Shown here in pieces: positions 27,624 to 36,889 of a stretch of 64,000 nucleotides of DNA; within the stretch, counting starts at the first letter, position 1, and each line of letters opens with the position of its first letter. A model generated the notes under the pieces. It did not search any database, was not told where the DNA came from, and saw nothing but the letters and a program-made list of their open reading frames with translations. The stretch covers positions 20,633 to 84,632 of the forward strand of contig JABSSL010000023.1 in the NCBI GenBank assembly GCA_013214355.1, in the 5' to 3' direction. Source of the DNA: Saprospiraceae bacterium (lineage in GTDB: Bacteria > Bacteroidota > Bacteroidia > Chitinophagales > Saprospiraceae). Made by a program: the position numbers and the translations under genes.

Positions 27624-30600
27624 ATGAACTTTAACAGATATCTACTTACACACAGCCTTTTCTTGATTTCCGTTCTTTTCACACCCTTACTTGCACAGAC
27701 AACGTGGGTGGTTAATACCGTTGATGATAATGATGATGGGACCTGTGATGCCACCCATTGTAGCCTACGGGAAGCCATAGATGCCAGTAATGCAAATGCT
27801 GGGGCAGATATCATTACTTTTAATATTGGTGGAGCAGGCCCCTTTGTCATAGAACCGGTCACACCCCTACCTGTACTTACGGATCCACAGACCACAATTG
27901 ATGGAACGACCCAGCCCGCCTATACCTTGGGGGATATTGTGATTGATGGTACCAATACCGCCCCTTTGTCACACGGTTTAAACCTAGCAGCGAGCAATAC
28001 CGAGGTGTATGGAATGAAAGTGGTCAACTTTGATGAAAGTAATAATGCTGGGATTTTTGTGGCTGCCAATAACCAGTTGTCAGATATAGTGATAGGTGGC
28101 CCAGGCCGGGGAAACATCATTGGAGGGAGTCACCAAGGGATTTTTGTAAGCTTCATATCCGACTGTAATAACATTACTATTCAATCTAATTATATCGGTG
28201 TCGACCCTAGTGCGGGTATGGCCAACATTGGAAATACGATCAATGGCGTGGTGATTATGCAAGGGGTTTGTACCAATGTATTGATTGGAGGAGATGCGAC
28301 CTTAGGGGAAGGAAACGTGATTGGATTCAATAGTGACGGTATTCGAATTAGGGTGGAAGGTGTAGTGGTACAAGGGAATGCCATTGGAACGGACCCTGCC
28401 GGCACGATGGACCTGGGGAATACAGGATTTGGTGTTAATCTAGATGATCAACCTGGAACACCAAATAACTGCCTCATTGGGGGGCCAGGAGAGGGACTAG
28501 GAAATTTGATTGCTTACAATAATGTAGGGATCTTTAAATTTCCTACTGGCACAGTCAACCGATTTCAGCGCAACGGATTTTTCTGTAATGGGGCAGGAAT
28601 CCTTTATCAAAGTAGTACGACTAATGGAACGGCGCCTCCTGCCATCCTCTGCGTTAGCACCGGACTAGTAGAAGGTAAAGCAGCCCCGAATACAGTGGTG
28701 GAAGTGTTTCAGGTAGATAATGCAGATTGTCCTAACAATAATGCTTGTCAAGGGCGATTTTATTTAGGTGAAACAATAACGGATGCGAATGGCGATTGGT
28801 CGGTACCCATCGATTTGAATGTGGGGGATGTGGTCGGAGCTACGGCTACCGATCTGTCTGATAATACCTCGCCCTTTGGTAACTGTACCATTATTCAAAA
28901 TGAATTGGTTGCTGTGGCTGAGAACCCTGGCCCATTTTGTTTTGGATCACCAATCGAATTGCAAGGAAGTGAGACTACCGGCCAAGCTGGCTTAACTTTC
29001 ACTTGGACCGGCCCCAATAACTATACTTCCACAGGGCAAAGCCCCAATGATGCTACGGAGGCAGGTACCTACGTATTAGAAGTTACCGACAATACCTGTG
29101 GACGGTCTGTCGATTCGACGGTTGTTGAGGTCTTAGCTGCCATCACCTCGACTATTGGAGATGATCCATCCGAAATATTGTGTCCCACGGAATCTATTGT
29201 GATCAATGGGACAACTTATGATATCAATAATCCAACTGGAACGGAAAGTATGCCAGGGCAAGGGGGCGCATGTGATACCATCGTCACCGTACAGCTTCAA
29301 TTCCATCCGGAAGCTCGAGGTACATTGAATCCCTCTGTTTGTGAAGGCCAATCTTTCTCCTTCAATGGAACCGATTATGATGCTGCTAACCCTTCCGGAA
29401 CAGAGGTTTTGAGTGGTGCTGCTGCCAACGGCTGTGATAGTATTGTGGATGTCACCTTAACATTCATTCCTTCAGCTCAAGGTGTTTTCAATACTACCAT
29501 CTGTCCTGGTGCAAGCCTGGTATTTAATGGCACAACTTATGATGAGAATAACCCTACCGGAGTGGAAACTTTAATGGGGCAAGCGGCTAACGGTTGTGAT
29601 AGCGTAGTAACGGTGACCGTGGATTTCTTCCCCGTGGCTATGGGCGTATTTGAACCGGAAGTATGTGAAGGGCAAAGCATCACCTTTAACGGAACGGTAT
29701 ATGATGAAAACAATAATTCAGGAACAGAGACTTTAGTCGGTCAAGCGGTCAATGGCTGTGATAGCGTGGTAACGGTGACCCTTAGCTTTCTTCCTTCAGC
29801 TCAAGGTAACTTTGAAACAACCATCTGTGAGAATGAAAGTATTGTTTTTAATGGTACCACCTATGACATTAATAATACCACTGGCTCGGAAGTGCTAGCC
29901 GGGCAGGCCGCGAATGGCTGTGATAGTATTGTAGAAGTGAATATTAATTTTTTCCCTCCCGCTGTCGGTAACTTCACCACTACAATTTGTGAGACGGAAG
30001 AGATTGTATTTAACGGTACTACCTACGATATCAACAATAGCTCAGGTACGGAGATGTTAACGGGACAAGGGGCGAATGGCTGTGATAGTTTAGTCAATGT
30101 ACAAATCAATTTCTTTCCACTGGCTCAAGGAAATCTAGACTTAACGATTTGTGAGACGGAAGATTTTACCTTTAACGGTACTATTTATAATATTAATAAC
30201 CCCAGTGGTACGGAAACCTTAACGGGGCAAGCGGCCAATGGCTGTGATAGCTTGGTATCCGTAAACCTCAGCTTTTTCCCGCCGGCGACCGGTGACTTTG
30301 AGACCACGATCTGCGAAACGGATAATATCGTCTTTAATGGAACGATCTATGACATTAATAATGCTACTGGTACAGAGACGCTAGCTGGGCAGGCCGCGAA
30401 TGGTTGTGACAGTATTGTTAATGTTCAGGTTAATTTCTTTCCGACAGCGATAGGGGACTTTGAGACTACGATTTGTGAAACCGGCAATATCGTCTTTAAT
30501 GGAACAACCTATGATATCAATAATACTACTGGGACAGAGACCCTAGTAGGTCAGGCCGCCAATGGTTGTGATAGTATAGTGAATGTTCAGATCAATTTCT

Positions 30601-32189
30601 TTCCGCCTGCAGAGGGAAGTTTGGCAGTGACGATCTGCGAAGGGGAAAACTTCCTGTTTAATGGCACCACCTACGATGCCAATAATACCAGCGGTACGGA
30701 AACATTGGTAGGGCAATCTGCCAATGGCTGTGATAGTATCGTCACTGTAAATATTGACTTCTTTCCACCTGCTATCGGTGATTTCAATACAGAAATCTGC
30801 CCTGGCAGTAATATCGTGTTTAATGGTACCACTTACGATGAGAATAATACCAATGGAACAGAGATCCTGACTGGCCAATCTGTTAATGGTTGTGACAGTA
30901 TAGTAAATGTAAGCATTACCTTTTCTGCTCCGGTTGTTTCCCTAATCGAAGAAACTTTTTGTTCGGGTGCTGTGCTGACCGTCAATGGTACCGATTATAA
31001 CGAAAATAATCCCTCCGGAACAGAAGTACTCCCAGGGGCTGCCGCGAATGGTTGTGATAGTACGATACAGATCAACTTACAGTTCATTACCACGGTGGAA
31101 GTAGATCGAGTAGAGACCCTATGCCCTGGGGAATCCATCACGGTTAATGGAGTGATTTACGACGAGAATAATCCCTCGGGGACGGAGCTTATTCCTGGAG
31201 GCGGAGGAATCTGCGATAGCTTAATCACTGTCGATCTTTCCTTTTTTCCAGTGGCGACGGGCAATCTGAATCTAACGATTTGCCCAGATAGTGAGGTTAA
31301 TATTAACGGTACGATCTACGATATCAATAATCCAAGTGGGGTAGAGACATTAGCTAATGCCAGCGTGAATGGCTGCGATTCTATCCTTAATGTGCAATTG
31401 ACTTTTGAGGCCTTGACGGCTAATTTGAAGGCGTTCCCCCCAACCTGCTTTGGCGAAAGTAATGGTACGATTAATATAGAGTCACTAACGGGAGGTCAAG
31501 GACCATATCGAATTGCTCTAATGGATGGCAATTTTGAACCGGTTACGAGTCTTCCCTATAATTTTGGCTCGCTGCCAGCTGGTGACTATCAGGTGCGTAT
31601 ACGGGATGTCAATGATTGTGAGTTTACGCAAGCAGTTACCATTCCTACACCTGTAGACCTTCAAGTGAGTTTAGGCGAAGATGTATCGATCCGGTTGGGT
31701 GATAGTGTACAGTTGCAAGCCATCACTAACCTTGATGGCGTACAGGTATCCTGGGATCCTAGTATGGATTTGAGCTGTGCGGATTGCCTAGAGCCAATTG
31801 CCAAGCCATTAGCTACCACCATCTATACGGTCACCGTTAGTAATAATGGAGATTGTGCTACTTCCGATGATATTAGGATCATTGTTGATCCCGATCCACC
31901 TGTGTACATGGCTAATGCCTTTAGTCCCAATGGGGATGGTGTGAACGATTTCTTCACCGTCCAGGCCGATGGGATTTTACAAAACATCCAATACTTTGGC
32001 ATATTCGATAGATGGGGAAATCTGATTTTTGAACGTAATAATTTTGCCCCAAATACCCAGGAAAATAGCTGGGACGGAACCTATCGATTACAAGAAGCTC
32101 CGGTAGGCGTCTATGTTTATTTCGTAGAAATCTTACAGCCTAATGGACGTCTATTCAAGATCACGGGTGATGTGCTCTTGAATAGATAG
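27624..32189 (+). CDS. Large secreted repeat protein: CSLREA/beta-helix N-terminus, 14 Cys-paired repeats of ~54 aa, gliding-motility-associated (T9SS type B-like) C-terminal domain
   Basis: Signal peptide MNFNRYLLTHSLFLISVLFTPLLAQ; TCDATHCSLREAIDASNANAGADIITFNI; repeated TICETxxIVFNGTTYDINNxxGTETLxGQAANGCDSIVNVxINFFP; C-term ANAFSPNGDGVNDFFTV...FDRWGNLIFE...GVYVYFVEI (CHU_C-like). Start at 27624 is preferred over 27564. Confidence 0.92.
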   Translation: MNFNRYLLTHSLFLISVLFTPLLAQTTWVVNTVDDNDDGTCDATHCSLREAIDASNANAGADIITFNIGGAGPFVIEPVTPLPVLTDPQTTIDGTTQPAYTLGDIVIDGTNTAPLSHGLNLAASNTEVYGMKVVNFDESNNAGIFVAANNQLSDIVIGGPGRGNIIGGSHQGIFVSFISDCNNITIQSNYIGVDPSAGMANIGNTINGVVIMQGVCTNVLIGGDATLGEGNVIGFNSDGIRIRVEGVVVQGNAIGTDPAGTMDLGNTGFGVNLDDQPGTPNNCLIGGPGEGLGNLIAYNNVGIFKFPTGTVNRFQRNGFFCNGAGILYQSSTTNGTAPPAILCVSTGLVEGKAAPNTVVEVFQVDNADCPNNNACQGRFYLGETITDANGDWSVPIDLNVGDVVGATATDLSDNTSPFGNCTIIQNELVAVAENPGPFCFGSPIELQGSETTGQAGLTFTWTGPNNYTSTGQSPNDATEAGTYVLEVTDNTCGRSVDSTVVEVLAAITSTIGDDPSEILCPTESIVINGTTYDINNPTGTESMPGQGGACDTIVTVQLQFHPEARGTLNPSVCEGQSFSFNGTDYDAANPSGTEVLSGAAANGCDSIVDVTLTFIPSAQGVFNTTICPGASLVFNGTTYDENNPTGVETLMGQAANGCDSVVTVTVDFFPVAMGVFEPEVCEGQSITFNGTVYDENNNSGTETLVGQAVNGCDSVVTVTLSFLPSAQGNFETTICENESIVFNGTTYDINNTTGSEVLAGQAANGCDSIVEVNINFFPPAVGNFTTTICETEEIVFNGTTYDINNSSGTEMLTGQGANGCDSLVNVQINFFPLAQGNLDLTICETEDFTFNGTIYNINNPSGTETLTGQAANGCDSLVSVNLSFFPPATGDFETTICETDNIVFNGTIYDINNATGTETLAGQAANGCDSIVNVQVNFFPTAIGDFETTICETGNIVFNGTTYDINNTTGTETLVGQAANGCDSIVNVQINFFPPAEGSLAVTICEGENFLFNGTTYDANNTSGTETLVGQSANGCDSIVTVNIDFFPPAIGDFNTEICPGSNIVFNGTTYDENNTNGTEILTGQSVNGCDSIVNVSITFSAPVVSLIEETFCSGAVLTVNGTDYNENNPSGTEVLPGAAANGCDSTIQINLQFITTVEVDRVETLCPGESITVNGVIYDENNPSGTELIPGGGGICDSLITVDLSFFPVATGNLNLTICPDSEVNINGTIYDINNPSGVETLANASVNGCDSILNVQLTFEALTANLKAFPPTCFGESNGTINIESLTGGQGPYRIALMDGNFEPVTSLPYNFGSLPAGDYQVRIRDVNDCEFTQAVTIPTPVDLQVSLGEDVSIRLGDSVQLQAITNLDGVQVSWDPSMDLSCADCLEPIAKPLATTIYTVTVSNNGDCATSDDIRIIVDPDPPVYMANAFSPNGDGVNDFFTVQADGILQNIQYFGIFDRWGNLIFERNNFAPNTQENSWDGTYRLQEAPVGVYVYFVEILQPNGRLFKITGDVLLNR
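29171..31428 (+). repeat. 14 in-frame coding repeats, ~162 bp (54 aa) each
   Basis: Units aligned by eye on C-x29/30-C and NGT-Y-NN-GTE-G-NGCDS; e.g. consecutive units start with ATCTGTGAGAATGAA and ATTTGTGAGACGGAA 162 bp apart. Confidence 0.95.
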
Positions 32190-32210
32190 TTGCTTTAGTT
32201 AACCCGGCTA

Positions 32211-32258
32211 GACATCCGAAGTTTCCCTAAGGTCAGCTGCTGCCAAACTTCGGATGTC
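32211..32258. terminator. Bidirectional hairpin between the repeat-protein gene and alkB-like gene
   Basis: Perfect 14-bp inverted repeat GACATCCGAAGTTT / AAACTTCGGATGTC with a 20-nt loop. Confidence 0.7.
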
Positions 32259-32355
32259 CTTCCTACCAACCAAGTCAGGCCCGAGACGCCCACGCCACGC
32301 CGGTGCTGAGCTCCGCCCACCAACTCACACCGCAAGCCACGCCCGCACAGATCAC

Positions 32356-32943
32356 TTACAAATACGCCCGCAACGTAATCGAAATACGCTTCCCTCCATA
32401 CTTCTTAAAATGTGGCACCTCATGCGTCCATCGCATATTCGTATCCCAAGGTACGACTACGACATCGCCGTGTCGAACGGTGAGATCCTTGTACCCTTTT
32501 TGTTTCCAAGGCCGCATGCGAAAGATTCTTTCCTGACCCACAGAAATAGTCACGGTCGGGCTGTCTGGGTGCAGGTCCCTCGTGTCGTCTCGGTGGGCAC
32601 CAATGTAATGCGACTGTGCGCCATCATACCAGTTGAGTAAAAGGCCATTCAGTCGTGGATCGATATGTCTTTGCGACCAATCTAGGAAAGGCTGTAACTC
32701 AGCAGTGATCGCTATGGCGTTGTTCTTGGAGCCCGTATACCGATAATTCTTACCGTAGGCCTGTTGCCAGCGTGGAGTTTTAACCCATTTGCCATGCATC
32801 CGGATCTCGTGAAAGTCATCGGGATGGGAATCCCATAGAGCTTGAAAAGAAGCCTGATCCAAACGGAATAGCTCGACCCTGGATGAGAGATATATGAAAT
32901 ACCGATCATCCAAGGCGATTTCGTCAAAGAGCGTTTTATCCAT
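32356..32943 (-). CDS. AlkB-like 2OG-Fe(II) oxygenase
   Basis: LLLNWYDGAQSHYIGAHRDDTRDLHPDSPTVTISVGQERIFRMRP (HxD), THEVPHFKKYGGKRISITLRAY (distal His, Arg). Confidence 0.93.
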   Translation of the reverse strand: MDKTLFDEIALDDRYFIYLSSRVELFRLDQASFQALWDSHPDDFHEIRMHGKWVKTPRWQQAYGKNYRYTGSKNNAIAITAELQPFLDWSQRHIDPRLNGLLLNWYDGAQSHYIGAHRDDTRDLHPDSPTVTISVGQERIFRMRPWKQKGYKDLTVRHGDVVVVPWDTNMRWTHEVPHFKKYGGKRISITLRAYL

Positions 32944-32957
32944 GTAAGAGCATTTAG

Positions 32958-34079
32958 TTATACTTTAATGCGCTTTCCCTTTTTCTTGATGGATTTATAC
33001 ATTGCTTCTATCACTTTTACGTCTAGTAGACCTTCCTGTCCAGAAACCTCAGATTCTCCCCCTGTTTTGATCACCTGGGCAAAGTTGTCCATTTGAGCAG
33101 CCTGTTGGCGCATCATGGGGAAACTCATGGGTTTTCTATTGATATGACCAGCTAGGCCGCTGTAACTGTAAGATGGCTGTACTTCTGCGGTCCCTTTTTC
33201 CATACCTACATGCAATCTATTGGTGCCAAAAGCATAGGATGTAGTGCAGTTGGCAATGGCCCCACTAGGAAATTCCATCTCCCAGGTTACCGTCTCGTCA
33301 ACTTCGGCAAATTTCACGGGGTCCGTCTTAAATTCCCGCGCAGTAACGGCTATGGGTTCCTCACCCGTTGCATAACGCGCGCCTTGGATGCAATAGACGC
33401 CCACGTCCATGATCGCGCCGCCCCCCGCTAAATTCCCGCGTAATCGCCATTGTGTGGGATCTCCGATTCGGAAGCCGAATTCAGCATTGACATACTTCAC
33501 GGCTCCAAAAGTCTTCTCTTTTTGCATCTTAATGATCTCCATGTGGAAGGGATCAAAGTGCAGGCGATAGCCAATGGACAGTTTTACCTTATTGGCATCA
33601 CAAGCAGCGATCATGGCTTCACATTCCTTTACAGACAAGGCCATCGGCTTTTCGCATATTACGTGTTTCCCCGCTTTAGCTGCTCGGATGGTGAATTCTG
33701 CGTGCATAGAATTGGGAAGCACCACGTAGACAATATCGATATCCTTGTTTTTGGCGATCTCATCAAAATTGTCATAGTTGTAAACATTCGCCGCTGGGAT
33801 GCCATATTTTTCCATCCATTTGGCCTCCTTTTCTTTGGTTCCCGTCACAATACCAGCTAGATAACAATGTTCCGTTTCTTGTAAAGAAGGAGCCAGTTGA
33901 TTAGTAGAATAATTGCCTAATCCAACTAATGCGATTCCCAATTTATTTTCTTTGCTGTTTTTGATGAAGGAGCTTCGGGCCAATAGTGAATTTCCAAAAG
34001 CGAATGCACTCAATCCAAGCGCGGAACGCTGGATAAATTGTCTCCTATTGTGCTGAAGTAAGAAAGAATCTCTTTTCAT
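32958..34079 (-). CDS. Gfo/Idh/MocA family oxidoreductase, probably Tat-exported
   Basis: NRRQFIQRSALGLSAFAFGNSLLA twin-arginine-like leader; LGIALVGLGNYSTNQLAPSL Rossmann; AGKHVICEKPMALSVKECEAMI (EKP). Confidence 0.93.
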   Translation of the reverse strand: MKRDSFLLQHNRRQFIQRSALGLSAFAFGNSLLARSSFIKNSKENKLGIALVGLGNYSTNQLAPSLQETEHCYLAGIVTGTKEKEAKWMEKYGIPAANVYNYDNFDEIAKNKDIDIVYVVLPNSMHAEFTIRAAKAGKHVICEKPMALSVKECEAMIAACDANKVKLSIGYRLHFDPFHMEIIKMQKEKTFGAVKYVNAEFGFRIGDPTQWRLRGNLAGGGAIMDVGVYCIQGARYATGEEPIAVTAREFKTDPVKFAEVDETVTWEMEFPSGAIANCTTSYAFGTNRLHVGMEKGTAEVQPSYSYSGLAGHINRKPMSFPMMRQQAAQMDNFAQVIKTGGESEVSGQEGLLDVKVIEAMYKSIKKKGKRIKV

Positions 34080-34157
34080 GTCGGTTTGCTTTGTTTTGTA
34101 GAAACAAAATACACAAACCCTAGCAAGATTCATTCTTAGAAAATTGAAAAAGTAACA

Positions 34158-35516
34158 CTAGGATTCACTAAAGGGGGAACTACCTAGATTTCCTGATAGC
34201 TTACCTGTAGGAATAGCTTGTACTTGTAGCCATAATAATAAATAGAAAGCATAGATGCCTACTCCCATCGAGTTTTCAATGGTATTTTCCACCATAAACG
34301 AAGCGAGAATTATGATGTGAAAGCCGAGGAAAAGAGCATTCCCTAAAGAGGTGCCTGAAGGATCTAGGCCCGGGTTATGTTGTGGTGAGCCTCGTCCTTG
34401 TAGCAATACCCGATAAAGTGGATAACTTAAAGCAAATAAAAAGATGGCAAGTCCAATGAGTCCCGTTCCCGCATATACGGAGATGAATTGATTGTGTGGC
34501 ATCCGTACCTGTTCTATTTCCGGATAGTCTTTCGCGTATCGAGCCTTGACTTCCTGGCGAAGGTTTCCAGCTCCTACCCCCACCAAAGGATGTTCATTCC
34601 CAATCTCCATTCCCATTCGCAAGGAGATGATTCGCCAGAGGTCCGAATAGTTGCCACTGAGCTTGTGTTCTCGAATCCAAAACTCATAGCGTACATAAGC
34701 CACCTTAGCTTGAAAGCTTGGAATCGTATAATAGGCAGTTAACGGTAAAATGGTTAAGCCTAAGCCTACCGCTAGTCCTACCCCGTATTTGCCAGTCTGC
34801 CAGGCATAGCGAATAGCTAACCCAAGAATGGCCAGATATAGGGCAACTAGGCCACTTCGCACGGAGAGCAGGTGGATCATCAAGAAAAGGAATATTCCCG
34901 CTCCCAAGATGGCTTTGGGCTCCCAATCATACCTAAACTTAAACTGTAAACGCCATAAATAGAAAGCGGCTAGATTACCTATCGCTAGTACGAGGCTAAA
35001 GCGGATGTGATTGCGTGGCGTAGGCATTGGGCGTCCTTGTTTCATCAAGGTGTTAATCTCCTCAAAATGTAGGAGGTAGTTAATGCCGATTCCGACACAG
35101 GTCACAGTGAGGGCAAAGACCAAGAAATATAGTAGACCCCAGTATTGCTTGAGAGACAAGGGCGGGAGTCCGCAAAATATAATGGGCAATACCAAGAAAG
35201 GGAGTTTCATCATCAGTCGATTGGACCAATAGTTCCAATCTTCCGTCATGATCCCGCTCAGGAATACAATCCAGAAGATCAGCGTGATGACTATATGTAC
35301 CCGACTGCTAAAGAAGTTACGGAAGTATTGAAAGAAATTTGGATTGAATCGCAACCAGCCTTTAGCATTCCAATCAAGGGCAAAGGTGAAAAGTGCCGCC
35401 AAGCCGATCATGCCAACGGAGAGCAGAAAAGGAGAATAGATTAAGGCCGAGATAATCACTGCAAAAAAGAAAAGCATGAGATGATCTCGCTGAACTAACC
35501 GGAGTAATTTGACCAT
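34158..35516 (-). CDS. O-antigen ligase/polymerase-like membrane protein
   Basis: Multi-pass; ...GNEHPLVGVGAGNLRQEVKARYAKDYPEIEQVRMPHNQFISVYAGTGLIGLAIFLFAL is typical of the WaaL/Wzy (Wzy_C) loop. Confidence 0.88.
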   Translation of the reverse strand: MVKLLRLVQRDHLMLFFFAVIISALIYSPFLLSVGMIGLAALFTFALDWNAKGWLRFNPNFFQYFRNFFSSRVHIVITLIFWIVFLSGIMTEDWNYWSNRLMMKLPFLVLPIIFCGLPPLSLKQYWGLLYFLVFALTVTCVGIGINYLLHFEEINTLMKQGRPMPTPRNHIRFSLVLAIGNLAAFYLWRLQFKFRYDWEPKAILGAGIFLFLMIHLLSVRSGLVALYLAILGLAIRYAWQTGKYGVGLAVGLGLTILPLTAYYTIPSFQAKVAYVRYEFWIREHKLSGNYSDLWRIISLRMGMEIGNEHPLVGVGAGNLRQEVKARYAKDYPEIEQVRMPHNQFISVYAGTGLIGLAIFLFALSYPLYRVLLQGRGSPQHNPGLDPSGTSLGNALFLGFHIIILASFMVENTIENSMGVGIYAFYLLLWLQVQAIPTGKLSGNLGSSPFSES

Positions 35517-35566
35517 ACTATCAACTAAAAGGAACCTATCTAACTAACGGATATGTTATAGTTGTA

Positions 35567-35601
35567 TTGTTGCTTAAAAAGAGCCTAATTAGTTACCTTT
35601 G
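35567..35601 (+). promoter_or_regulatory. Bacteroidota-type promoter upstream of pheS (TTGTTG -21 nt- TACCTTTG)
   Basis: Exact TAnnTTTG -7 element at 35594-35601, with a TTG -33 element at 35567-35572. Confidence 0.65.
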
Positions 35602-35616
35602 CATCTCTATTTGAAA

Positions 35617-35694
35617 ATGCATTCAGCAAAGACTTCCCGCGATCATGTTTTTTCGGAGATATTAGAGCAACTAATTTGGTCTAAGGTACCGTAA
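35617..35694 (+). CDS. Possible 25-aa upstream ORF in pheS leader (MHSAKTSRDHVFSEILEQLIWSKVP)
   Basis: ATG 16 nt after the -7 motif; TAA at 35692-35694, 25 nt before pheS ATG. Tentative. Confidence 0.3.
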   Translation: MHSAKTSRDHVFSEILEQLIWSKVP

Positions 35695-35719
35695 AATTCA
35701 GGGAATCAAAATCGTTAAT

Positions 35720-36760
35720 ATGGCGGTCATCGAAACATTCGATAAAGTACAAGCAGTCATTGATGAGATCAATGCTAGTGAGCCGAAGACAACTGCTGAC
35801 CTAGAGCAGTTTCGTATTCAATATTTGGGATCTAAAAATGTGATCAAGTCCTTGTTTGGATTGATCAAAGAAGTTCCTAATGAGCAGAAACGAGATTTTG
35901 GCCAATTGGTAAACAAAGCTAAAGCTACTGCTGAAACAAAGTTCGAAGCTCTAAAGACGGCTTTGGAGAGTGCTGCTGATGAAGCGCAGGCTGCAGATAT
36001 TGATCTAAGTGCTCCTGGTGAACCGCAAGCCTTAGGAAGCCGACATCCGCTGACTACTACGATGAATCGCATTATCCGAATTTTTGAACGCATCGGGTTT
36101 GTGGTGGCAGAAGGACCTGAAATCGAGGATGATTGGCACAATTTCACCGCCATGAATACGCCAGAGGATCATCCCGCTAGAGATATGCAGGATACCTTCT
36201 ATCTGCTTAACAATACAGAGATGTTGCTGCGAACTCATACCTCTTCGGTACAAGCGCGTACTATGACATCTCAAAAGCCACCGATTCGGATCATTGCTCC
36301 AGGTAGAGTATACCGAAATGAAACCATCTCTGCTCGTTCTCATGCGCAATTCCATCAGGTCGAAGGATTGTATATCGATGAGAATGTTTCTTTTGCAGAT
36401 ATGAAGCAAACCTTGCTTTATTTTGCTAAGGAAATGTACGGTCCAGATAAAGAAATTCGCTTGCGCCCTTCTTATTTCCCATTCACGGAACCTAGTGCTG
36501 AAATGGACGTGTATTGGGGATTGGAAACTGAAACCGACTATCGGATTACCAAAGGAACCGGCTGGTTGGAAATCTTAGGATGCGGTATGGTAGATCCAAA
36601 TGTCTTGGAAAACTGCGGGATCGATCCGGAAAAATATACCGGATTCGCTTTCGGTATGGGCATTGAGCGCCAGGCGATGTTGTTATACGATGTAGGAGAT
36701 ATTCGATTATTCTTTGAAAATGATGTTCGATTCTTGAAGCAGTTCAAATCTGCTTTCTAG
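35720..36760 (+). CDS. pheS: Phenylalanine--tRNA ligase alpha subunit
   Basis: Class II motifs: GSRHPLTTTMNRIIRIFERIGFVVAEGPEIEDDWHNFTAMNTPEDHPARDMQDTFYL; LLRTHTSSVQARTM; GMGIERQAMLLYDVGDIRLFFENDVRFLKQF. Confidence 0.98.
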   Translation: MAVIETFDKVQAVIDEINASEPKTTADLEQFRIQYLGSKNVIKSLFGLIKEVPNEQKRDFGQLVNKAKATAETKFEALKTALESAADEAQAADIDLSAPGEPQALGSRHPLTTTMNRIIRIFERIGFVVAEGPEIEDDWHNFTAMNTPEDHPARDMQDTFYLLNNTEMLLRTHTSSVQARTMTSQKPPIRIIAPGRVYRNETISARSHAQFHQVEGLYIDENVSFADMKQTLLYFAKEMYGPDKEIRLRPSYFPFTEPSAEMDVYWGLETETDYRITKGTGWLEILGCGMVDPNVLENCGIDPEKYTGFAFGMGIERQAMLLYDVGDIRLFFENDVRFLKQFKSAF

Positions 36761-36889
36761 TATTACGAATACCAAAAAATATTCTGGGCAGTGATGAAGG
36801 GGCTTGCCTAACCATTCTTTTTCAGCCTCCGCATCTTCTTCTATTCCTAATGACGAAGCATCACAGTGGCCCAAGCAAAAGCTAACGCT

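Noticed and set aside
30543-30878. 111-aa minus-strand ORF within the repeat protein
   Set aside because: Antisense shadow of the repetitive coding sequence.
29171-31428. Regular ~162-bp repeat array considered as CRISPR or satellite DNA
   Set aside because: Repeats are in-frame, protein-conserved and lack unique spacers; explained as protein-domain repeats.
32254-32640. 128-aa plus-strand ORF across the GC-rich patch and alkB-like gene
   Set aside because: Mostly antisense to the AlkB-like CDS; no recognisable domain. The GC-rich patch is better treated as noncoding.
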